From CAZSXS01 sp964611385 (GTDB lineage: Bacteria > Bacillota > Clostridia > Lachnospirales > CAYPQA01): DNA of 64,000 nucleotides. Positions within the stretch are counted from its first letter, which is position 1. Every line of letters begins with the position of its first letter. Both the position numbers and the translations under genes were made by a program. The DNA lies in NCBI GenBank assembly GCA_964611385.1, contig CAZSXS010000004.1, forward strand, positions 1 through 64,000, read 5' to 3'. The notes under the pieces are model-generated. The model worked only from the letters and a program-made list of their open reading frames with translations, made no database searches and was not told where the DNA came from. Below, in pieces: positions 35,327-44,173 of this stretch.

Positions 35327-35908
35327 ATGAAACTGGAAGGTAAAAAAATCGGTTATGCCATCACAGGCTCCTTCTGTACGATAGAAACTGCGCTTCAACT
35401 CATTACGAACCTGCAAGAGAAGGGTGCGGAGGTTACGGCTATCCTTTCGGATACGGTAGATCGTCTTGATACACGCTTTGCCAAACAGGATGAGTTAAAA
35501 GAAAAACTAAGCCACCTGACCCAGCAGCCACTAATCAACTCTATCGTCAAGGCCGAACCAATCGGCCCCAAACGGCTGTTTGATTTAGTGATCGTCGCTC
35601 CCTGTACAGGGAACACTTTGGCGAAGCTTGCAAACGGCATCACCGATACCTGCGTGACCATGTCGGTCAAGTCCCATATCCGAAACAACGCGCCGGTTTT
35701 GCTGGGCGTTTCTACCAATGACGGCTTGGGAGTTTCGGCCAAAAACATCGGTGAGCTTATGAACATGAAAAATTATTACTTTATCCCTTTCTTTCAGGAT
35801 AACCCTGAACAAAAGCCAAAATCTCTTGCCTTTAAAAAAGAGTTGATCGTCGAAGCAGCAGAAGCGGCCCTTTTGGGTAAGCAAATTCAGCCTGTGATTT
35901 CCAGCTGA
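35327..35908 (+). CDS. dpaB: Dipicolinate synthase subunit B
   Basis: A 193-residue flavoprotein-fold subunit (DpaB/SpoVFB) related to the phenylacrylate decarboxylase/Dfp flavoproteins. It has the start GYAITGSFCTIETAL, the conserved LVIVAPCTGNTLAKLANGITD and TNDGLGVSAKNIGELMN. ATG with AGGGGGA, 6 nt upstream, inside dpaA. Its last 22 bp overlap the 3' end of the convergent SRAP gene, so full-length transcripts of the two genes would be antisense to each other. Confidence 0.93.
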   Translation: MKLEGKKIGYAITGSFCTIETALQLITNLQEKGAEVTAILSDTVDRLDTRFAKQDELKEKLSHLTQQPLINSIVKAEPIGPKRLFDLVIVAPCTGNTLAKLANGITDTCVTMSVKSHIRNNAPVLLGVSTNDGLGVSAKNIGELMNMKNYYFIPFFQDNPEQKPKSLAFKKELIVEAAEAALLGKQIQPVISS

Positions 35909-36519
35909 ACAAAGCTAGACGCCAAGATTTGTTTCCGCTCTAAGATCACACTGTCCCGCTGAAACAACGCCTCCACAAAGCGAGGCTCATTGAGCCAGTC
36001 TTGGATTTCATTTTGATAAAGAATCACCGGCATCCTGTCATGTATGTCCTCCATAAAGCGGTTGGCGCTTCGTGTAAAGATCACAAAGCAGTCCCGCAGC
36101 TCCTCCCCCGTCCTGTAGGCGTTGTAAATCCCCGCCATGTACAGCACGGGGCTTTCTTTGCAGGTGAACAAAAATTTATCCTTCGCTTTGCGCTCGTCCT
36201 TCTTTTGCCATTCAAAAAAACCAGTAGAAGGAATTACGCAACGCTTACTCCAAAGCGCTGTCTTAAACAGGTTTTTATCTTTGGTGGTTTCACTCTTGGC
36301 ATTGATGATCACACCCTTACCGTCCCATTTTGGAAAGCCCCAATTCATAAGCGTAGCCGCCGCCCTTCCCTGCTGGAAAATGAGAACCGGAGCCGCATCG
36401 GTTGGACACACTTCTCCCGTCTTGACACTTTTCCCTTTCGTTCTGTCATTGATTTCTTCAATGATCCGATTGATTTCATCCAGGTCTTCTTCTGAATCAA
36501 ACTGATATCTTCCACACAT
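35887..36519 (-). CDS. SRAP-domain protein (HMCES/YedK family)
   Basis: A 210-residue protein. ATG 36519 is used, not the one at 36528, because the catalytic Cys must be residue 2 (MCGRYQF) and GGAGTGAG lies 7 nt upstream. SRAP proteins bind abasic sites in single-stranded DNA and form a crosslink through Cys2, shielding the site from breakage. The other active-site elements are visible: NAKSE, the Glu in STGFFEWQ and the His in IHDRMPVIL. It is convergent with dpaB. A family A repeat lies 37 bp upstream of its start. Confidence 0.93.
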   Translation of the reverse strand: MCGRYQFDSEEDLDEINRIIEEINDRTKGKSVKTGEVCPTDAAPVLIFQQGRAAATLMNWGFPKWDGKGVIINAKSETTKDKNLFKTALWSKRCVIPSTGFFEWQKKDERKAKDKFLFTCKESPVLYMAGIYNAYRTGEELRDCFVIFTRSANRFMEDIHDRMPVILYQNEIQDWLNEPRFVEALFQRDSVILERKQILASSFVQLEITG

Positions 36520-36555
36520 GATACTCACTCCATAATTCTTTTTATTGGTATCTTT

Positions 36556-36695
36556 AAAACCGTGGGAGGAAGGAGAAGAAAACTTTTTTCAAACGGCGAA
36601 AAAAGTTTTCTTCTCCTTCCTCCCCCCCCATCCTCTTCTTTCAAAAAAGCCGGACATAGCGAGGATCAATCCCACCCAAATTTTAAAGATCCTTT
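36556..36695 (+). repeat. Family A dispersed repeat, copy A5
   Basis: AAAACCGTGGGAGG, a hairpin of AGAAGAAAACTTTTTTC arms around the loop AAACGGC (36573-36617), CCTCCCCCCC, and TTTCAAAAAAGCCGGACAT (36639-36657). The following ~38 bp also match, in reverse complement, the outer blocks of A4 and A6 (GGATC...AAATTTTAAAGATC). It lies between the divergent SRAP and AI-2E-type genes. Confidence 0.9.
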
Positions 36696-36706
36696 TTTAT
36701 TTTTTG

Positions 36707-36735
36707 TTGAGTGTTTAGGCAGTTTCCGTTATAAT
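36707..36735 (+). promoter_or_regulatory. Sigma-A promoter of the permease/cls operon
   Basis: TTGAGT (36707-36712) and TATAAT (36730-36735) with a 17-bp spacer, directly after repeat A5 and about 70 bp before the ATG at 36807. Confidence 0.75.
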
Positions 36736-36806
36736 ACACATAACTTCCGGTCATTCTACTAAGCGTGACCAAACATAGCAGCTATGCGCTGTTGAAAGGA
36801 GCTTTT

Positions 36807-37973
36807 ATGAAAAACAAAGCAAATGAAAAACAGATCACAAAGTACATATTTCTTATAGCAGGCCTTGTACTTGGCATTCTTTATTTTAGTTATATCTTGA
36901 ATGCCGTCGGATTGCTGTGGCGTATCGTCTACCCCTTGATTCTTGGCTTTGTGATCGCCTATGTCTTAAATATCCCCATGAAAAAAATCGAAAGCCTCTA
37001 CTTCCCCAGGAGCAAAAGTAAGCTGGTGAAGAAATCCAGGCGGGCTGTAAGTCTGCTGTTGTCCGTTGCGCTGATTCTGTTGGTTCTGCTGCTGGTGTTG
37101 TTGATCGTCCTACCTGAAATCGGGAAAACCTTTGCCGTCCTTGCTTCGGCCTTTCCGGGCTTTATTGACCGCATCAATTCTTGGATACAGGAAAACAAAC
37201 AGCATGTTCCAGCCATTGCCGACTGGATCAGTGAAATCAAAATTGATTGGCAAAGCCTTGTGAGAAGCGTTGCCAATTATACGACAAAAGGAATCAGCAG
37301 TATTTTCAATTCCTCTATCAATCTGATTTCGGTGTTTACATCCGGCATTTTCGATCTGCTCATGTCCCTGGCCTTTGCCATTTATCTTCTATCTGGAAAG
37401 GAAACCTTGCTCGCTCAGCTCAAACGGGTACAACAAGCTTTTATGCAAGAGAGGGTTTCCCTAAAGCTCAATCAATACCTGGCTGTTGCCAATGAATCCT
37501 TTACCAACTTTATCTCTGGACAATGCATCGAAGCCCTTGTTCTCGGCTCCCTCTGTTCTGCGGGCATGTGGATCTTCCGCTTCCCTCATTTCATGACAGT
37601 TGGGGTCTTCATAGGCGTAACCGCACTGATTCCTGTAGTGGGCGCTTACCTGGGGGCAGGGGTCGGAGTCTTTTTGATCCTTATGGTTGATCCCTTGAAG
37701 GCTATCTGGTTTTTGGTCTTTATTTGCATCTTGCAGCAGCTGGAAAACAATTTGATTTACCCCCGTATAGTCGGAACCTCTATCGGACTGCCGGGTATTT
37801 GGGTGCTGATCACGGTGGTGATTGGCGGCGGCCTTGGGGGCGTGATTGGTATGCTGCTTAGTGTGCCGGTTGCGGCTACACTTTACAAGCTCCTGCAAAT
37901 GGCCACAAGAGAGCGCTTGGCGCTGCAAAGCAAAGTGAGTAAGGAAGGAAGCACGAAACATGAAAATCATTAA
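36807..37973 (+). CDS. AI-2E (UPF0118/YtvI-type) family permease
   Basis: A 388-residue protein with about eight membrane segments in the family pattern: two N-terminal, a long soluble loop (~95-200), then a bundle ending in PVIGAYLGAGVGVFL-type and GxGLGGVIGMLLSVPVAA motifs. ATG 36807 has GAAAGGAG 6 nt upstream. Family members have been linked to export of autoinducer-2 or to sodium/proton exchange, so the substrate is uncertain. The cardiolipin synthase gene starts 14 bp before its stop. Confidence 0.88.
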   Translation: MKNKANEKQITKYIFLIAGLVLGILYFSYILNAVGLLWRIVYPLILGFVIAYVLNIPMKKIESLYFPRSKSKLVKKSRRAVSLLLSVALILLVLLLVLLIVLPEIGKTFAVLASAFPGFIDRINSWIQENKQHVPAIADWISEIKIDWQSLVRSVANYTTKGISSIFNSSINLISVFTSGIFDLLMSLAFAIYLLSGKETLLAQLKRVQQAFMQERVSLKLNQYLAVANESFTNFISGQCIEALVLGSLCSAGMWIFRFPHFMTVGVFIGVTALIPVVGAYLGAGVGVFLILMVDPLKAIWFLVFICILQQLENNLIYPRIVGTSIGLPGIWVLITVVIGGGLGGVIGMLLSVPVAATLYKLLQMATRERLALQSKVSKEGSTKHENH

Positions 37974-39489
37974 GATTCTATGCGGCAGAATGTTTATAAC
38001 TGCTACCCTGATCCTAATTCAACTCGCATGGTTTCTTGTGTTTTGGATGCGCTTGACCCGTTATTCACCTTTCATCAGTTTGCTGTTTACGATTTTAAGT
38101 CTTTCTATGGTTTTGTATCTCATCGTCAAAGACGACAACCCTTCCTTTAAAATGGGCTGGATTATCGTCCTCATGGCTTTACCGCTACTGGGAGGCCTAT
38201 TGTATTTCTTCTTTGGCACCAAAAGACCCTACAAAAAGCTGAGTAGAACCATCGCCGCCTCCCACGAAAACTTCTTACCCTATCTAAAGCCCAACAAGGA
38301 TCTGGAAAACGAAATAGCAAACAGAAACGAAAGGGCAGCTGGGAGTATTTCTTACTTGCAGCAGAGCTGTTCCAGTCCGGTATGGGAAAACACACAGACC
38401 CATTATTATCCCCTTGGCGAAGAAATGTATGCTGAAATGCTGGCAGAGCTTGAAAAAGCCCAGGAATTTATTTTCATGGAGTATTTTATTATCGAAGAGG
38501 GCGAAATGTGGAAGGGGATCCATGATATTCTAAAGAAAAAGGCAGCTCAGGGCTTGGATGTCCGCTTACTGTACGACGATATGGGCTGCCTGAATCTCCT
38601 TCCCCAAAGTTTTGCTAAAGATATGGAGAAGCAAGGCATTCAGTGTATGCCTTTTAATCCTTTTGTTCCCTTTTTGTCCCTGGCAATGAACAACCGTGAC
38701 CACAGAAAAATCACGGTCATAGACGGCAAGGTAGCCTTTACGGGTGGTATCAACATTGCTGACGAATATATCAATGCAAAGAGTAAACTTGGGCATTGGA
38801 AGGACACGGGCATCAAGATGACAGGGGATGCTGTTTTGAATTTCACCCTTATGTTCCTAGAGATGTGGAACGCATTCCGAAAGACGGACAAGGATTTGGG
38901 AAAGTTTCTGCACAGAAATCCAGAATCGAAGCCCCAGGAAAGTGACGGCTTTGTATTGCCTTTCGGAGATTCTCCCTTGGATAACGAAACCCTCAGCCAA
39001 AACCTCTACAACGATCTCTTAAACCAAGCCAAGCGCTATGTTTACATCTTTACGCCCTATTTGATTATCGACGACGAAATGCAAAACGCCCTACGCTTTG
39101 CCGCAAAAAGAGGAGTAGACGTCCGTCTGGTTACCCCCGGCATTCCGGACAAAAAAATAGTCTATCGAATGACCCGCTCCTTCTATCAAGGCTTACTGTC
39201 CAAGGGCGTAAGAATCTACGAATACACACCAGGCTTTCTTCATGCCAAAAGCTATGTCTGTGACGACGAATTGGCGGTGGTAGGGACAATTAACATGGAT
39301 TTCCGCAGCCTGTATCTACATTTTGAATGCGGAACCCTCTTATATAAAACCGCTTCGGTAATGCAATTAAAAAATGATTTTTTAAAAACCCTAGAGGTTT
39401 GCAAAGAGATCAAACTTGAAAACTGTAAACAAGGCTGGTTCTGGAAGATGATAGACAGTATTATCCGGGTATTTGCGCCTCTGATGTAA
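37960..39489 (+). CDS. cls: Cardiolipin synthase, phospholipase D type
   Basis: A 509-residue membrane enzyme that joins two phosphatidylglycerols to give cardiolipin and glycerol. Three hydrophobic segments (~8-30, 35-50, 66-84) precede two phospholipase D domains with catalytic HKD motifs HRKITVIDG (~residue 247) and HAKSYVCDD (~428). Length and order match ClsA. The ATG overlaps the upstream permease by 14 bp, with AAGGAAGGAAG as ribosome site. A large imperfect palindrome and a terminator follow. Confidence 0.95.
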   Translation: MKIIKILCGRMFITATLILIQLAWFLVFWMRLTRYSPFISLLFTILSLSMVLYLIVKDDNPSFKMGWIIVLMALPLLGGLLYFFFGTKRPYKKLSRTIAASHENFLPYLKPNKDLENEIANRNERAAGSISYLQQSCSSPVWENTQTHYYPLGEEMYAEMLAELEKAQEFIFMEYFIIEEGEMWKGIHDILKKKAAQGLDVRLLYDDMGCLNLLPQSFAKDMEKQGIQCMPFNPFVPFLSLAMNNRDHRKITVIDGKVAFTGGINIADEYINAKSKLGHWKDTGIKMTGDAVLNFTLMFLEMWNAFRKTDKDLGKFLHRNPESKPQESDGFVLPFGDSPLDNETLSQNLYNDLLNQAKRYVYIFTPYLIIDDEMQNALRFAAKRGVDVRLVTPGIPDKKIVYRMTRSFYQGLLSKGVRIYEYTPGFLHAKSYVCDDELAVVGTINMDFRSLYLHFECGTLLYKTASVMQLKNDFLKTLEVCKEIKLENCKQGWFWKMIDSIIRVFAPLM

Positions 39490-39602
39490 TCTACCATTTA
39501 AAGCTTCAGGGGCTTGTCTCATGATAATGTTGTAGAACTGGTGGTATATATTATTGGTAAGGCAGATCCGGCAATCTCGTAATTATCTATTCATCTATAT
39601 CT

Positions 39603-39714
39603 ATATATTCGGCAAAGAGTTTCTCAAATTCTCCGTTCGCTCATGAACAGGAAACTTGCCTCTGCAAGTTTCCATTCGCTCCGGACAATTTGGAAACTCT
39701 ACTGCCGAATATAT
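39603..39714. repeat. Large nested imperfect palindrome after cls
   Basis: The outer arms ATATATTCGGCA..AGAGTTTC (39603-) and GAAACTCTACTGCCGAATATAT (to 39714) are inverted copies with a few mismatches. Inside them GGAAACTTGC (39650-39659) and GCAAGTTTCC (39664-39673) form a perfect 10-bp stem around CTCT. TTCGCTC occurs on both sides of the inner stem. No coding potential is seen; it may be a decayed mobile element or a structured 3' region. Confidence 0.8.
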
Positions 39715-39774
39715 ATCAGAAGGCGGTTCTGGAGAATACGCTAAAGCTTTTCTAAATATTGTATCCATCCTCTT

Positions 39775-39812
39775 GGGTTGCCCCTATTTTACATCTGGGG
39801 CAGCCCTTTTTT
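39775..39812 (+). terminator. Rho-independent terminator
   Basis: GGGTTGCCCC pairs with GGGGCAGCCC (one G-T mismatch allowed as G-U) around a 12-nt loop, followed by six T. It ends the permease/cls transcript. Confidence 0.88.
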
Positions 39813-39851
39813 GATGTGTCCTTAATTGACGCTCACATTTGGTTCAAACAC

Positions 39852-39880
39852 TTGCTCAACTTTGCTTTATTGATTATAAT
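39852..39880 (+). promoter_or_regulatory. Sigma-A promoter of the ABC exporter operon
   Basis: TTGCTC and TATAAT with a 17-bp spacer, 34 bp before the ATG at 39915. Confidence 0.72.
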
Positions 39881-39914
39881 ATTTTAAAAGCCTTATCTAG
39901 AGAGGAGTCGGCCT

Positions 39915-41753
39915 ATGCAACAAAAAGCACCAAGTCCCAGAGGGATACTCAACAATCTCCAGTATCTTTTCAAATTTATTTGGGAATGCGACAAGAGCAT
40001 TTATGGCATCATGGCATTTTACACCCTTCTTACCGCCATTGCTCCATTCATTGGAATCTTTGCACCTAAGTTTCTCATTGACGAGCTGATTAAGGGCAAA
40101 AGACCAGAAATGCTGATTGGTATCATTGTGGCATTTTTTGTGCTGTCAGCCCTGGTGAGTTACCTGACCCAGTTTTGCTTGGGGAAGTATTTTCCGAAGA
40201 AGTATCGGTTCGCTGCGGTGATGGAAGCAAAGCTGAAAGAAAAATCCATGCGGATGGATTTCAAAAACACCGAAGACCCTATGGCCATGGACAAGCTTCA
40301 TTTTGCAACGGAAGCTATCAGCGCCTGGGGGGAGGGTGTTGCTGAAATTGTGAACCGGACTTTCTTTCTTTTGGGGCGGTTGATTTCTTTGGTCGGCTAT
40401 TTATGGATTATCACTGTATTAAACCCCTTGCTCATCCTGTTTTTGGCCGTGAATATGGTTGTTGTTTATTTTGTTACTGAACACGCCAAGAAAGAACAGC
40501 TAAAGGTGGGAAAGACCATTTCTGCTAAGGAGCGCAGAGGCAGTTATATCGGAAAAGTAATGTACGATTTTGAATACGGGAAGGATATCCGAATTTACAA
40601 TTTGGGCGAATATTTGGCGAATAAGTACTGGTTTTACAAGAAGCCTCGGGTGGACTTGTACAAGGACTACTGTGCAAAGAATTTTTTAACTGCTTTGGTG
40701 GATGGATTGATTATGATACTTAGAGAAGGACTGGTTTATGCCTACCTAATCTATAAGTTTTTTACAGAAGGCATGAGCCTTGGAGATTTTTCGATGTATT
40801 TTTCCTCTGTGGTTAACTTTACCGACACCATGAAAAACAGTATCGCCACCCTATTGGAAATCCGGGTTCAATCCCAATACGTGGATGCGTACCGTGAATA
40901 TCTGGAGCAGGAAGATGAACAAGCCACTCCAAATCCCAAGCAGATTCCAAAGGATCATACATATGAGATTGATTTTGAAAACATAAGTTTCCGGTATCCT
41001 CATGGTCAAAAGGATATATTTACCAATTTGAACCTAAAAATTAAGAAAGGGCAAAAGCTAGCCATCGTCGGAGTGAACGGGGCAGGAAAAACCACTCTGG
41101 TAAAGCTGCTTACCCGCTTATACGAGCCCACAGGGGGCCGAATCCTGTTAAACGGAACGGACATTCGGGAGTTTGGTCGGGAGGCGTACTGGGGGATCTT
41201 TTCTGTAGTTTTTCAGGAAATCAAGATTTTTGCCTTATCCGTGGCAGAGAATGTAGCCCTTGCCTTGGGTGGACAGGTAGACCGGGAGCGGGTTACTTGT
41301 TGTTTAAAAGAAGCGGGGATTTGGGAGAAGGTATCCACCCTAGAAAAGGGCATAGACACAAGCCTCTTAAAAACCTTTGATGAAAACGGCGTCGTTTTCT
41401 CAGGCGGTCAAAGCCAAAAAATCGCTCTGGCCAGAGCCTTATATAAGGACGGCCCTGTTGTCATTCTGGATGAGCCAACAGCTGCCTTAGATGCACTTGC
41501 AGAGCAGGAAATTTATGAGAAGTTTAATAGCCTGGTGAAAGACAAGACCGCAATCTATATTTCCCACCGATTGGCTAGCACCCGCTTTTGCGATGTGATT
41601 GCATTTTTTGAAAATGGGCAGTTGATTGAATATGGTACCCACACCGAGTTGATGACCAAAAACGGCAGGTATGCAGAGATGTTCCGTTTACAGGCCCACT
41701 ACTATTCAGAAGAGGCTGCTCAGAGCGACCAAGGGCGGGAGGGATTGGCATGA
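39915..41753 (+). CDS. ABC exporter half-transporter (membrane domain fused to ATPase)
   Basis: A 612-residue half-transporter. Six membrane segments (~30-310) form the exporter fold, followed by an ATPase domain with Walker A GVNGAGKTT, signature FSGGQSQKIALARA, Walker B VVILDEPTAALD and H-loop ISHRLAS. GAGGAG precedes the ATG. It is followed, with an ATGA overlap, by a second half-transporter, so the two were built as a heterodimer. The substrate is unknown; such pairs export drugs, lipids or peptides. Confidence 0.93.
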   Translation: MQQKAPSPRGILNNLQYLFKFIWECDKSIYGIMAFYTLLTAIAPFIGIFAPKFLIDELIKGKRPEMLIGIIVAFFVLSALVSYLTQFCLGKYFPKKYRFAAVMEAKLKEKSMRMDFKNTEDPMAMDKLHFATEAISAWGEGVAEIVNRTFFLLGRLISLVGYLWIITVLNPLLILFLAVNMVVVYFVTEHAKKEQLKVGKTISAKERRGSYIGKVMYDFEYGKDIRIYNLGEYLANKYWFYKKPRVDLYKDYCAKNFLTALVDGLIMILREGLVYAYLIYKFFTEGMSLGDFSMYFSSVVNFTDTMKNSIATLLEIRVQSQYVDAYREYLEQEDEQATPNPKQIPKDHTYEIDFENISFRYPHGQKDIFTNLNLKIKKGQKLAIVGVNGAGKTTLVKLLTRLYEPTGGRILLNGTDIREFGREAYWGIFSVVFQEIKIFALSVAENVALALGGQVDRERVTCCLKEAGIWEKVSTLEKGIDTSLLKTFDENGVVFSGGQSQKIALARALYKDGPVVILDEPTAALDALAEQEIYEKFNSLVKDKTAIYISHRLASTRFCDVIAFFENGQLIEYGTHTELMTKNGRYAEMFRLQAHYYSEEAAQSDQGREGLA

Positions 41754-43560
41754 ATAAGATGAAAGCACTTTACAAGCTCACTTTAGAGGAGTTCGGGATC
41801 ATTCTCAAGTTTTTGAAGCAGGCCCAAAAGCTCTCTACCCCGGCTGTATAGCAAACATCATTCTTTCAGCTGCAATCGGAGCCATTGTCCCTTTTATTAA
41901 CGTCATTTTGCCTAAGTTCATCATTGATGGCTTATCAGCTAGAAGAAGTCCGCAGTATTTTATCATTGTTGTCAGCGCCGCCGTTTTAGTTAACGGACTT
42001 TTAACCATCATAAACGCCTGGATGAGTCAAGTCATCGGACGCTACAAAGGCATGATGCTGAAAGAGCACTTCATCCTCCATTTGGGCAAGAAGATTATGA
42101 ATATGGACTTTGAAGATCTGGAGGATCCCCAAATTCTGGATCAGCGGGAAAAGGCCGTGGATACAGTGAATGACCGTGGGAGCGTATGGGGCCTGATTGG
42201 CTCCATTACCTTTGCTTGCACGCAGTTCGTAACCCTAGCCGGATTTATTGTCTTACTTACAACCTTAAGCCCCCTGCTGGTGCTGTTTATCATCTTGATC
42301 ATTGTGGCTAACATGCGGCTATACAAAAATTCACAAAAGATTGAGTTTGAATTTAATCAGAAGCTTACGGTGATTGGTCGTGAACATACTTATTACAAGC
42401 AACTGACCAGTGATTTTACCATGGGAAAAGATGTGCGGATTTATAAAATCCGAGATTTGATTATGGACAAAATCAATTCATTTTATAAGGCTAGCTTTGA
42501 CATCATTCGGAAGCAGTTTCGCACTGTCAAGCATTATGACGGGATCATCAACGTAAACACCCAGGTACAGTCTGCCATTGTTTACGCTTACATGACCTTC
42601 ATGGTACTGGTTAAAGGAATGACCATTGGAAACTTTAGTATGTACGTGGGCGCAGCTAATGGTTTTTCTAGTACGCTGTCGAACCTGTTGAGCAGTCTTG
42701 TTTGGCTTCGCCAGCTTTCCACGTATTTGGAAAAGTACATGGAATTCGACGAAATCCCCAGTCGAAGTACCAAAGAGGGCTTGGAAACCGAAGGCATTCG
42801 GGATTGTGAGATCGAGTTTTGCAATGTTTCCTTTAAGTATCCCAAGGGCAGCGACTATGTACTTAAAAATGTTTCCATCAAAATCAGCAAGGGCAAGAAG
42901 CTTTCTGTTGTTGGGATGAACGGTTCCGGCAAGACCACCTTTATTAAGCTCTTGGCAAGGCTCTATGAGCCGGACGAGGGAGAAATTCGAATCAATGGCA
43001 CCAACATCAAGGAATACCGATATGAGGATTACCAAAAGCTATTATCCATCGTCTTCCAGGACTTCAAGCTTCTGGCCTTTTCCATTAAGGAAAACGTTAC
43101 TCTAAAGGACGAAAGCACGGATGATGCAGGCGTTACAGAAGCCTTGCAAAAGGCAGGACTCTGGGAAGATGTACAAAAGCTCTCCCAAGGCATCAACACC
43201 TACATTTATAAAGTTTATGAGCAAGACGGAATTGAATTTTCCGGTGGCCAAGGGCAAAAGCTAGCTTTAGCCAGGGCCATTTACAAAAATTCACCCATCG
43301 TCATTCTGGATGAGCCAACCGCTGCTCTGGACCCTATTGCAGAGTTTGAAGTCTATAAAAATTTCAATGAAATCGTTGGAGACAAGACTGCCATCTATAT
43401 TTCTCATCGCTTATCTTCTTGCCGTTTTTGTGATGACATTGCCGTTTTTCACAACGGGCAGCTTATACAAAGAGGGAATCATAACGCACTGATTGGGGAT
43501 GAGAAGGGAAAATACTACGAGCTTTGGAATGCCCAAGCACAGTATTATACAGAAAGTTGA
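41750..43560 (+). pseudogene. Second ABC exporter half-transporter, interrupted by a single-base frameshift
   Basis: Translation should start at ATG 41750, overlapping the upstream stop (ATGA), but that frame ends at a TAG near 41849 after KQAQKLSTPAV. In the -1 frame the protein continues without a break (ALYPGCIANIILSAAIGAIV) and lines up with the first membrane helix of the paired transporter. Adding one A to the run AAAA at 41826-41829 restores a ~603-residue protein. The rest is intact: Walker A GMNGSGKTT, signature FSGGQGQKLALARA, Walker B VILDEPTAALD. The open frame from TTG 41908 (550 residues) would lack the first helix. The shift is either a true mutation or a sequencing error. Confidence 0.88.
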
Positions 43561-43586
43561 ATCTAAGCCAACATAAAAAATCAATG

Positions 43587-43627
43587 ACAGAATCAGGTTG
43601 TTCAACGAATCTGATTCTGTTTTTTTA
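43587..43627 (+). terminator. Rho-independent terminator
   Basis: ACAGAATCAG pairs with CTGATTCTGT, followed by seven more T. It ends the ABC exporter operon. Confidence 0.9.
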
Positions 43628-43629
43628 TC

Positions 43630-44173
43630 AGTGAACTTTTAAACAATTACGGTAAAAAGGCAGTAAATGACATCAGTTTTACTTTAGAACAAGGTGAAGT
43701 TTTTGGCTTTTTGGGCCCGAATGGAAACCCTTCTGTACTGCCCCCTCAGTCTGCGGCAAATATTTAATGCAAAGATTATTGCGTCCTTCGCACTTAGTCA
43801 ATTTGTATCACTTGTATCCTTTGTCGTTATGACCTTGGTCGTCCAAACAGAAATCCGGCTCATCATCGGGCCTTTAATGCTTCTGGGACTTAATTGGCTT
43901 GTGCTGCTGCTCCTTGTGTCTCCCTCCATTTCGCTGATTGCAATCACACTGATTGTGCGTGGCTCGGCGAAAGCCAAGACAATAGAAGAATCTCAGCAGC
44001 GTAGTTCCTTCTTGGTTTTACTTATTGTAGTCTTGGTCGTTGGACAATTCAGTGGCATTATGAAAGTCAACATAGGGCTAATGCTCGGAATTGGTGTTCT
44101 TTGCGCCATCGTGGGGTTACTCCTTCTTCGCCGTTCAGCTGCTAATTTTCATTACGAGCGCTTACTGCAGTGA
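43630..44173 (+). pseudogene. Fused remnant of an ABC-2 type transporter (ATPase start joined to permease end)
   Basis: From about 43633 one frame reads ELLNNYGKKAVNDISFTLEQ then GEVFGFLGPNG, the start of an ABC ATPase up to the Walker A loop. It has no start codon or ribosome site. At 43720-43726 the sequence passes in another frame into METLLYCPLSLRQIFNAKI and ~145 residues with four hydrophobic segments, the C-terminal half of an ABC-2 (NatB-like) permease. The rest of the ATPase and the first half of the permease are missing. This is a large internal deletion. The 159-residue open frame starting at GTG 43694 is probably not a functional gene. Confidence 0.82.

Noticed and set aside
37461..37970. 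169-residue open frame on the minus strand opposite the AI-2E permease
   Set aside because: It mirrors the coding frame of a clear family member, has low-complexity His/Asn/Gln-rich sequence and no ribosome site.
41821..41851. Programmed -1 ribosomal frameshift in the second ABC gene
   Set aside because: The site reads C-CAA-AAG in the upstream frame, which is not an X-XXY-YYZ slippery heptamer, and no clear stimulating stem or internal ribosome site was seen; mutation or read error is simpler.
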